The translations under genes and the position numbers were made by a program. Under the pieces are notes generated by a model. The model saw only the letters and a list, made by a program, of their open reading frames with translations, was not told the DNA's origin and searched no databases. Source: an uncultured Rhizobiaceae group bacterium (lineage in GTDB: Bacteria; Pseudomonadota; Alphaproteobacteria; Rhizobiales; Rhizobiaceae). From it: a stretch of 11,999 bases of DNA. Location of the stretch: contig CALFBU010000312.1 of the NCBI GenBank assembly GCA_937951455.1, forward strand, positions 1 through 11,999, written 5' to 3'. The first letter of the stretch is position 1; each line of letters opens with the position of its first letter. Shown here in pieces: positions 5,991 through 11,999 of this stretch.

Positions 5991-7316
5991 ATGGCATTAC
6001 AAGATAAAGACAGAATTTTCACGAATATTTACGGTCTTCATGATAAGTCATTGAAGGGCGCAATGAAGCGTGGACATTGGTCTGGCACCAAGGGGTTTAT
6101 CAAAAAAGGCCCGGACTGGATTGTAGATCAGGTCAAAGCGTCCGGCCTTCGTGGTCGTGGCGGAGCGGGTTTCCCGACAGGCCTTAAGTGGTCTTTCATG
6201 CCAAAGCCTGAGCGTTCTGATGGACGTCCGTCTTATCTTGTAATCAATGCCGATGAGTCCGAACCTGGCACTTGTAAAGACCGTGACATCATGCGCCATG
6301 ATCCGCACACGCTGATCGAAGGCTGTCTGATTGCTGCTTGTGCCATGAATGCCAATACTTGTTATATCTACGTGCGTGGCGAATACATTCGCGAGCGCGA
6401 AGCACTGCAAGCAGCCATCGATGAATGTTATGATGCGGGCCTTCTTGGCAAAAACAACAAGAATGGCTGGGATTTTGATATCCACGTGCACCACGGTGCT
6501 GGAGCTTATATTTGTGGCGAAGAAACAGCGCTTCTTGAATCACTCGAAGGTAAAAAAGGCCAACCCCGCTTGAAGCCGCCATTCCCTGCGAATGTAGGCC
6601 TTTATGGTTGTCCAACAACTGTAAACAATGTTGAGTCCGTTGCAGTTGTACCAACGATCCTACGTCGTGGACCAGAGTGGTTTGCGGGATTTGGCGCAGA
6701 GCGTAACGCAGGCACAAAGCTTTTCTGTATTTCAGGCCACGTTGAGCGTCCTTGTACAGTCGAAGAAGAAATGTCCATTCCATTTAAGGAATTAATTGAG
6801 CGCCATTGCGGTGGAATTTTAGGTGGATGGGATAATCTTCTTGCAGTTATTCCTGGTGGTTCTTCTGTTAGATGTGTGCCAGCTGATCAAATGATCGATA
6901 CACCGATGGACTTTGATTCATTGTCTGCGCTGAAATCAGGTCTTGGTACGGCGGCTGTCATCGTCATGAACAAAGAGACAGACATTGTACGAGCCATCGC
7001 GCGCTTGGCTTATTTCTACAAACATGAGTCTTGTGGTCAGTGTACCCCTTGTCGTGAAGGCACGGGCTGGATGTGGCGTGTTCTAACGCGTATGGCAGAA
7101 GGTCGTGCCCAGAAAAAAGAAATCGACATGTTGCTTGAAGTGACAAAACAAGTCGAAGGCCACACAATCTGTGCACTTGGTGATGCAGCTGCTTGGCCAG
7201 TGCAGGGGCTTATCACGCACTTCCGCCACGAAATCGAAGCACGCATTGATGCCTATTCTGCAAATTCAGATGCAGACGGTGCAGTAACAGACAAAGTGCT
7301 GGAGGCGGCCGAGTAA
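5991..7316 (+). CDS. nuoF: NADH-quinone oxidoreductase subunit F (NADH/FMN subunit)
   Basis: NuoF (51-kDa) oxidises NADH with FMN and passes electrons to 4Fe-4S cluster N3. The 441-residue length is typical. The glycine-rich [10 protein letters not shown] (52-61) and [10 protein letters not shown] (169-178) line the FMN/NADH site. N-A-D-E-S-E-P-G-T follows at 86-94. Cluster N3 ligands are Cys348, Cys351 and Cys354 in S-C-G-Q-C-T-P-C, plus Cys394 in H-T-I-C-A-L-G-D. All key residues are present. The ATG is preceded by a purine-rich GAGGTAAAAG. Unlike the common arrangement, it does not follow nuoE directly: the membrane HhH gene sits between. A DUF3291-like gene starts 6 nt after its stop. Confidence 0.98.
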   Translation: MALQDKDRIFTNIYGLHDKSLKGAMKRGHWSGTKGFIKKGPDWIVDQVKASGLRGRGGAGFPTGLKWSFMPKPERSDGRPSYLVINADESEPGTCKDRDIMRHDPHTLIEGCLIAACAMNANTCYIYVRGEYIREREALQAAIDECYDAGLLGKNNKNGWDFDIHVHHGAGAYICGEETALLESLEGKKGQPRLKPPFPANVGLYGCPTTVNNVESVAVVPTILRRGPEWFAGFGAERNAGTKLFCISGHVERPCTVEEEMSIPFKELIERHCGGILGGWDNLLAVIPGGSSVRCVPADQMIDTPMDFDSLSALKSGLGTAAVIVMNKETDIVRAIARLAYFYKHESCGQCTPCREGTGWMWRVLTRMAEGRAQKKEIDMLLEVTKQVEGHTICALGDAAAWPVQGLITHFRHEIEARIDAYSANSDADGAVTDKVLEAAE

Positions 7317-7322
7317 CTCATC

Positions 7323-7781
7323 ATGCACCTTGCCCAACTCAACATAGCCAAGCCAAAATACGCGAATGATGACGCGCGTTTTGCCGAGTTTATGGATAAC
7401 CTTGAGCGCATCAATGGTTTGGGCGAAAGCATGCCAGGCTTTGTCTGGATTCACAAAGATGACTCTGGCCATGCCATGGATATGCCAACACCTTGGCCGG
7501 ATGCTGCTGCTAATCTAACGGTTTGGGAAACACCTGAGCATCTTGAACATTTTGTTTGGAATACGGTTCACAAGCAATTTTATAACAAGAAAGCCAATTG
7601 GTTTGAGGAAATGTCATCCAATCACTTTGTCATGTGGTGGGTAGAAGAGGGGCATTTGCCAACTTTAGAGGAAGCCAAGGAGCGTCTGGACCACCTTGAT
7701 AAACATGGTAATTCAGATTTCGCTTTTGGCTGGTCACACCTGCCACACGTAAAACTGTGGCAAACACAACGATGCGGATAA
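7323..7781 (+). CDS. DUF3291-like protein of unknown function in the nuo operon
   Basis: This 152-residue protein has no signal peptide or membrane helix. The opening M-H-L-A-Q-L-N-I-A-K, the central N-L-T-V-W-E-T-P-E-H-L-E-H-F-V and the later W-F-E-E-M with W-W-V-E-E-G-H-L-P-T match my memory of DUF3291, a family thought to share the dimeric alpha-beta barrel fold of small monooxygenases and heme-binding proteins. It is rich in His (73, 76, 83, 101, 111 and others) and Trp, so a bound cofactor is conceivable, but no activity can be assigned. It has only a distant GGAGG (7301-7305) inside nuoF, so its translation is probably coupled to nuoF. The next gene starts 14 nt later. It is not a known complex I subunit. 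The family call is moderately sure; the function is unknown. Confidence 0.85.
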   Translation: MHLAQLNIAKPKYANDDARFAEFMDNLERINGLGESMPGFVWIHKDDSGHAMDMPTPWPDAAANLTVWETPEHLEHFVWNTVHKQFYNKKANWFEEMSSNHFVMWWVEEGHLPTLEEAKERLDHLDKHGNSDFAFGWSHLPHVKLWQTQRCG

Positions 7782-7795
7782 CTGGAGTATAGAGT

Positions 7796-8371
7796 ATGCC
7801 TAAAAAACAAAAATGTATCTGTTCCGTTGATTTACTGTCCAGCGTGGACAAAGCACTAAACGCGCTTGAAAAGTCACGCGAACATGCAGAAAAACAAAAA
7901 AAGCGTGACAAAGAAGCAATCGCCGCGCTTTTAGAGCTCGAAGCGATAATAGAAGATGCCGGTCCTTGCAAATGCAAAGCGATCAAGAAAAAGAAAAACA
8001 AGAAAAAGAAAAAAATCAAAGCTGGCAAGATTGCTGCTGCTCAACCGATCGTAGCTGCAAATGATATCGAAGAAGGCGAGACATTCGCGGTTTCCAATAT
8101 TCTGGAGCTACCGCATAATTCTGGCGAAAATCCTGACGATCTTGAGCTGATTGCAGGCATAGGACCAAAACTTGCGCAGACATTAAACGAATTGGGCGTT
8201 TATCGTTTCGAGCAGATTGCCAACTGGCAAGTGAGCGATGTTGAACGCGTTGACACGCATTTGAACTTTTCCGGCAGAATTGAGCGGGAAAACTGGATTG
8301 AGCAGGCAAAGGCTCTAGCCATTGGTGGCAGAGACGAGTATGTGAAGGTGTTCGGGAAAGAACCGCGTTAA
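7796..8371 (+). CDS. Soluble protein with two CxC motifs, coiled coil, Lys tract and HhH domain
   Basis: This is a 191-residue protein between the DUF3291-like gene and nuoG, of unrecognised function. In order it has K-C-I-C (Cys7, Cys9), a charged heptad-like helix (about 11-54) that looks like a coiled coil, C-K-C (Cys58, Cys60), a Lys-rich tract (63-75, mostly Lys), a variable segment, and an HhH domain (about 113-176) with I-A-G-I-G-P-K-L. The last 64 residues align without gaps to the NuoE HhH domain at 38 of 64 identities. The two CxC pairs bracket the helix and could bind one metal or Fe-S site if the helix dimerises or folds back, or could form redox-active disulfides. It has no membrane helix. 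The ATG has GGAG 10 nt upstream. It may be a NuoE/NuoG assembly or stability factor, by location only. Confidence 0.88.
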   Translation: MPKKQKCICSVDLLSSVDKALNALEKSREHAEKQKKRDKEAIAALLELEAIIEDAGPCKCKAIKKKKNKKKKKIKAGKIAAAQPIVAANDIEEGETFAVSNILELPHNSGENPDDLELIAGIGPKLAQTLNELGVYRFEQIANWQVSDVERVDTHLNFSGRIERENWIEQAKALAIGGRDEYVKVFGKEPR

Positions 8372-8398
8372 TCGCGTCCCAAAAACGGAAAAACTGAT

Positions 8399-10492
8399 AT
8401 GACGAAACTGATCATCGATGGCAAAGAAATAGAAGTACCGGATCACTACACGATCCTTCAGGCTTGTGAAGAAGCGGGCGCGGAAATTCCGCGTTTCTGT
8501 TTTCATGAGCGTCTTTCTATTGCTGGTAACTGCCGTATGTGTCTGGTTGAAGTCAAAGGCGGTCCACCAAAGCCACAAGCCTCGTGTGCGCTTGGGGTAA
8601 AAGACTGTCGACCAGGGCCAAATGGCGAGCCACCTGAGATTTCAACCAAATCTTCAATGGTCAAAAAAGCACGCGAAGGCGTGATGGAATTCCTGCTCAT
8701 CAACCACCCACTTGATTGTCCGATTTGTGACCAGGGCGGTGAGTGTGATTTGCAAGACCAGGCCATGGCTTATGGTGTCGATAAAAACCGTTTTGCAGAA
8801 AACAAACGCGCTGTTGAAGATAAATACATTGGCCCACTGGTTCGCACCAAGATGACCCGTTGTATTCACTGTACACGTTGTGTGCGGTTTACAACGGAAG
8901 TTGCCGGTATTTCCGAGCTTGGCCTTCTGGGGCGTGGTGAAAATGCCGAAATTACAACCTATCTCGAAACGGCGATGACATCAGAAATGCAAGGCAATGT
9001 GATTGACCTTTGTCCTGTTGGTGCTCTGACATCACGCCCATATCAGGACACCGCACGTCCCTGGGAATTGCGCAAGACTGAATCCATCGATGTGATGGAT
9101 GCGGTTGGCTCAAACATACGTGTTGATGCACGAGGTCGCGAAGTCATGCGCATTATGCCGCGTTTGCATGAAGATGTGAACGAAGAATGGCTATCAGATA
9201 AATCCCGTTTTATTTGGGATGGTCTGAAGTCTCAACGCCTCGACAAACCTTTCATCAGAAAAGCGGGCAAACTAACACCTGCATCTTGGGATGAAGCGTT
9301 CAAGGCCATTGCAAAGAAAATCAAGACATCCAAAGCAGATAAGATTGGTGCCATTGCAGGGGCTATGTCATCAGTTGAAGATATGTTTGCGTTGAAAACA
9401 CTGCTAGGCAATCTCGGTTCAACCAATATGGATTGTCGTGAAGAAGGCAGTGTGCTTGATCCTAAAAACGGCCGCGAAAGCTATCTATTTAATTCGTCCA
9501 TTGCGGGCATTGAAGAAGCAGATGCCCTGCTGCTCGTGGGTTCAAATCCACGCTTTGAGGCAGCGGTTCTCAACAGTCGTATTCTCAAACGTGTTAAGAT
9601 GGGTAACTTCCCGATTGGCGTTATCGGAGAAGTGGGTGACCTGCGTTATGAATATGAACATTTAGGTGCCGGTGCTGATACTGTAAAAGAGCTTGTATCA
9701 GGTAAAAACAAATTCGCTGCAAAACTTAAGAAAGCCAAGAAACCGATGATCATAATCGGGCAGGGTGCTCTTAACCGTTCTGACAGCAAGGCACTTGTTG
9801 GTCTTGTCGGTGAGCTTGCAAAAACCACGGGTGTTATCTCAAAAGACTGGAACGGCTACAACGTGCTGCATACCAATGCCTCACAAGTTGGCGGCCTAGA
9901 TCTTGGTTTTGTTCCTGGCACGGGCGGTAAAGACACAAGTTCCATGATGAAAAACATGGAGGTGCTTTTTGTTCATGGTGCTGATGAGCTTGATATGAAT
10001 AAGGCTAATGGTTTCAAGATTTACATTGGTAGCCACGGCGATGTGGGGGCGCACCATGCGGACGTGATTCTTCCAGCTTCGACCTATACAGAGAAGTCTG
10101 GCACTTATGTAAATACGGAAGGCCGTGTTCAAATGACAAATCGCGCTGCATTTGCACCTGGTGACGCAAAAGAGGATTGGGCTATTTTCAGGGCTTTGTC
10201 TGCACATTTGGGCGTTACGCTTGGTTTTGATAGCCTGACCGAATTACGTTCAGCACTTTATTTGCAGTTTCCGCACTTTGCTCGCCTTGATGAGGTTGCG
10301 GAAGCAAGCAGTATTGATGTAAACGCAATAGCGAAATCACTGGGTGCTTCAAAGACTGGGAAGACTTTGTCCGCGCCTCTCACAAGTCCGATTAAGGATT
10401 ACTTCATGACCAACCCGATTGCACGTGCTTCCAAGGTGATGGCGGAATGTTCTTCGCTGCGCGCTGGCGGCATGAAGCAGGCTGCGGAATAG
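8399..10492 (+). CDS. nuoG: NADH-quinone oxidoreductase subunit G (75-kDa subunit)
   Basis: NuoG (75-kDa) is the large Fe-S subunit connecting NuoF to the rest of the chain. At 697 residues it is of mitochondrial/alphaproteobacterial size. Ligands visible: 2Fe-2S N1b by Cys34, Cys45, Cys48 and Cys63; 4Fe-4S N5 by His103, Cys107, Cys110 and Cys116 (H-x3-C-x2-C-x5-C); 4Fe-4S N4 by Cys155, Cys158, Cys161 and Cys205. The C-x2-C-x3-C set for the extra N7 cluster is absent after residue 205, as in mitochondrial enzymes. The remainder is a molybdopterin-oxidoreductase-like domain with no catalytic role in complex I. The ribosome-binding site is weak (CGGAAAAA). It follows the CxC/HhH gene by 27 nt and precedes nuoH by 13 nt. 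Confidence 0.98.
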   Translation: MTKLIIDGKEIEVPDHYTILQACEEAGAEIPRFCFHERLSIAGNCRMCLVEVKGGPPKPQASCALGVKDCRPGPNGEPPEISTKSSMVKKAREGVMEFLLINHPLDCPICDQGGECDLQDQAMAYGVDKNRFAENKRAVEDKYIGPLVRTKMTRCIHCTRCVRFTTEVAGISELGLLGRGENAEITTYLETAMTSEMQGNVIDLCPVGALTSRPYQDTARPWELRKTESIDVMDAVGSNIRVDARGREVMRIMPRLHEDVNEEWLSDKSRFIWDGLKSQRLDKPFIRKAGKLTPASWDEAFKAIAKKIKTSKADKIGAIAGAMSSVEDMFALKTLLGNLGSTNMDCREEGSVLDPKNGRESYLFNSSIAGIEEADALLLVGSNPRFEAAVLNSRILKRVKMGNFPIGVIGEVGDLRYEYEHLGAGADTVKELVSGKNKFAAKLKKAKKPMIIIGQGALNRSDSKALVGLVGELAKTTGVISKDWNGYNVLHTNASQVGGLDLGFVPGTGGKDTSSMMKNMEVLFVHGADELDMNKANGFKIYIGSHGDVGAHHADVILPASTYTEKSGTYVNTEGRVQMTNRAAFAPGDAKEDWAIFRALSAHLGVTLGFDSLTELRSALYLQFPHFARLDEVAEASSIDVNAIAKSLGASKTGKTLSAPLTSPIKDYFMTNPIARASKVMAECSSLRAGGMKQAAE

Positions 10493-10505
10493 GTGGGGCA
10501 AGACT

Positions 10506-11555
10506 ATGGAAGCAATCTTTAATTATCTCTGGCCTGTCATTGTAATATTTGGCCAAAGCTTGCTACTTCTTGTAGCGCTTTTGGTTTTCACCGCTTACAT
10601 TCTATATGCAGACCGCAAGATTTTTGCCGCAGTTCAAATGCGCCGTGGTCCAAATGTTGTAGGACCATGGGGCTTGCTTCAATCCTTTGCAGACTTGCTG
10701 AAATTTGTCATTAAGGAACCGATCATTCCTGCGAGTGCGAGCAAGGCAGTATTCGTCATTGCTCCCATCGTATCCGCAGTACTTGCCATGGCTGCATGGG
10801 CGGTTATACCGCTTGATAAAGGTTGGGCAATCGCTGACTTGAACCTCGGTATATTGTTTGTCTTCGCAGTGTCTTCATTGGAAGTTTACGGCGTTATCAT
10901 GGGAGGTTGGGCATCCAACTCAAAATACGCATTCCTGGCTTCGCTTCGTTCTGCCGCGCAGATGGTTTCATATGAAGTTTCCATCGGTTTTGTGATTATC
11001 ACGGTTCTTCTTTGCGTTGGTTCGCTTCGTATGGATGATATCATCATCGCGCAGCAAACAGGCCTTGGAACAAATTACCTTGGCTTGAGTTCATCTTTCT
11101 TGGACTGGCATTGGTTGCCACTTTTCCCGATGTTCATCATCTTCTTTATCTCAGCAATCGCAGAAACAAACCGTCCGCCATTCGATTTGCCAGAAGCGGA
11201 ATCGGAACTGGTTGCGGGTCATATGGTTGAATATTCATCGACTTTATTCCTGCTCTTTTTCCTGGGTGAATTTGTTGCCATCATCTTGATGTGTGCGCTA
11301 ACGACCGTTCTATTCCTGGGCGGTTGGTTGCCACCGTTTGATGTATGGTTCCTGAACTGGATACCGGGTACATTCTGGTTCGTTCTGAAGATGCTTCTAG
11401 TATTCTTCGCCATGGCCATGGTTCGTGCCGTTGTGCCGCGTTATCGCTATGACCAGTTGATGCGCTTGGGCTGGAAAGTCTTCCTGCCAATCTCGCTCTT
11501 TATGGTTTTCGCAACAGCATTGGTTTTACAAATCACAGGGTGGGTCGCAGCATGA
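10506..11555 (+). CDS. nuoH: NADH-quinone oxidoreductase subunit H
   Basis: NuoH (ND1) is the membrane subunit at the heel of complex I. It forms part of the quinone tunnel and the entry of the proton pathway. At 349 residues it has about eight hydrophobic helices. The cytoplasm-facing loops carry conserved motifs: R-R-G-P-N-V-V-G (46-53), the acidic segment [16 protein letters not shown] (220-235) and L-G-W-K-x-x-L-P (321-328). All look intact. The ATG follows GTGGGG. The stop TGA overlaps the ATG of the next small gene in an ATGA arrangement, indicating coupled translation. Confidence 0.98.
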   Translation: MEAIFNYLWPVIVIFGQSLLLLVALLVFTAYILYADRKIFAAVQMRRGPNVVGPWGLLQSFADLLKFVIKEPIIPASASKAVFVIAPIVSAVLAMAAWAVIPLDKGWAIADLNLGILFVFAVSSLEVYGVIMGGWASNSKYAFLASLRSAAQMVSYEVSIGFVIITVLLCVGSLRMDDIIIAQQTGLGTNYLGLSSSFLDWHWLPLFPMFIIFFISAIAETNRPPFDLPEAESELVAGHMVEYSSTLFLLFFLGEFVAIILMCALTTVLFLGGWLPPFDVWFLNWIPGTFWFVLKMLLVFFAMAMVRAVVPRYRYDQLMRLGWKVFLPISLFMVFATALVLQITGWVAA

Positions 11556-11773
11556 TAATATCACCTTGGTTAATTGGCGGAATAATTGGATTGATTATGA
11601 GTGCTATTACGTTTTTAGTTTTAGGTAAGGTTATAAACCAACAAGCAAATGAAGGTCGCATTGAACGTGGCCAGCCAGGCTATATGCTGGATCTGGTTCG
11701 TAAAATTGATCTGGTAACTTTCCCAATCGTTGGCGCACTAATTGGTCATTTTGCATTTGGAGGTTCTCAATGA
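11552..11773 (+). CDS. Small two-helix membrane protein between nuoH and nuoI
   Basis: This 73-residue protein has no family name that I recognise. It has one long hydrophobic helix (about 4-27), a polar middle with [15 protein letters not shown], and a second hydrophobic helix (about 56-71). ATG 11552 overlaps the nuoH TGA (ATGA), and the stop overlaps the nuoI ATG in the same way, so it is translationally linked to both. An in-frame GTG at 11540 is less likely because ATG gives the standard overlap. Unidentified reading frames within the nqo/nuo cluster are known from Paracoccus and Rhodobacter; whether this is a homologue cannot be judged here. It may be an accessory membrane subunit or assembly factor. 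Confidence 0.85.
   Translation: MIISPWLIGGIIGLIMSAITFLVLGKVINQQANEGRIERGQPGYMLDLVRKIDLVTFPIVGALIGHFAFGGSQ
11759..11763 (+). promoter_or_regulatory. Ribosome-binding site for nuoI
   Basis: GGAGG lies 6 nt before ATG 11770, inside the end of the preceding small gene. It supports this start and independent initiation of nuoI. Confidence 0.8.
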
Positions 11774-11999
11774 GTAATCTAGCACAAGCAGCAAAATCAC
11801 TTCTTTTAAAAGAGTTCTTCTCAGCTCTTGGTTTGGCACTGCGTTATATGTGGAAGCCAAAGCCGACGATCAACTATCCGTTTGAAAAGGGCCCCGTGTC
11901 CGCTCGCTTCCGTGGTGAACACGCGCTGCGTCGCTACCCAAATGGCGAAGAGCGCTGCATCGCATGTAAATTGTGTGAAGCGATTTGCCCTGCACAAGC
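11770..11999 (+). CDS. nuoI: NADH-quinone oxidoreductase subunit I, 5' part only
   Basis: NuoI (TYKY, 23-kDa) carries 4Fe-4S clusters N6a and N6b between NuoG and NuoB. The first 76 residues are present before the window ends. They include an amphipathic N-terminal helix, P-x-x-x-Y-P-F-E-K near 32-40, [11 protein letters not shown] (48-57) and the first ferredoxin motif [12 protein letters not shown] with Cys63, Cys66, Cys69 and Cys73. The second ferredoxin motif would lie outside the window. The ATG overlaps the previous gene's TGA and has a strong GGAGG site. Confidence 0.97.
   Translation, partial: MSNLAQAAKSLLLKEFFSALGLALRYMWKPKPTINYPFEKGPVSARFRGEHALRRYPNGEERCIACKLCEAICPAQ

Noticed and set aside
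7984..8020. A-rich tract including seven consecutive A (8009-8015) as a programmed frameshift site
   Set aside because: The zero-frame codons are AAG AAA AAA ATC, which do not form a proper -1 slippery heptamer. The zero frame continues into a conserved HhH domain, so no shift is needed.
8399..10492. NuoG considered as a possible formate dehydrogenase or molybdenum hydrogenase-type subunit
   Set aside because: The order of N1b, N5 and N4 ligands, the length and the position between nuoF and nuoH are those of complex I NuoG, and no molybdenum-ligating Cys/Sec motif was seen.
11540..11551. GTG start for the small protein between nuoH and nuoI
   Set aside because: ATG 11552 gives the common ATGA overlap with nuoH and a sensible membrane-protein N terminus. 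The GTG extension adds only four residues with no ribosome-binding site of its own.

Overview
This window carries the first nine genes of a complex I (NADH:quinone oxidoreductase, NDH-1) operon, nuoA-B-C-D-E-F-G-H-I, all on the plus strand. NuoI runs off the right edge. Separate nuoC and nuoD genes, a NuoG without the N7 cluster cysteines, a NuoE with a C-terminal extension, and several non-nuo reading frames inside the operon all suggest an alphaproteobacterium. The long NuoE tail ending in a helix-hairpin-helix (HhH) domain points to Rhizobiales/Hyphomicrobiales. The base composition is moderate, with many A/T third positions, so this is not a typical GC-rich soil rhizobium. The species is not identifiable from the sequence alone.

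Layout. Positions 2-361 hold the 3' end of a gene that enters from the left, possibly the C-terminal part of an SGNH-type hydrolase. Next come a decayed tRNA-Val copy (423-461), an intact tRNA-Val(UAC) (569-644) and an intact tRNA-Asp(GUC) (713-789), all on the minus strand. Positions 790-1017 are a divergent regulatory region between tRNA-Asp and nuoA, with a candidate promoter in each direction and a small perfect inverted repeat. From 1018 to the end of the window the genes are packed tightly, with gaps of 40 nt or less and several 1-4 nt start/stop overlaps, as in one polycistronic unit.

Five non-canonical genes sit among the nuo genes. They are a small lipoprotein with a TTG start between nuoD and nuoE; a two-helix membrane protein with a Lys/Ala-rich linker and an HhH domain between nuoE and nuoF; a DUF3291-like protein and a soluble CxC/coiled-coil/HhH protein between nuoF and nuoG; and a 73-residue two-helix membrane protein between nuoH and nuoI.

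How it works together. NuoE, F and G form the NADH-oxidising arm (FMN and several Fe-S clusters). NuoB, C, D and I carry electrons to the quinone site. NuoA and NuoH begin the membrane arm. The remaining membrane subunits (J-N) would be expected downstream. The most unusual feature is that the same roughly 65-77-residue HhH domain occurs three times within 3.4 kb: fused to NuoE, on a membrane-anchored protein, and on a soluble CxC protein. The first two copies are 69/77 identical in protein but only 178/231 identical in DNA, which implies strong purifying selection. I infer a lineage-specific accessory, assembly or scaffolding module for complex I, or a link between complex I and nucleic acid. 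The sequence does not prove either.
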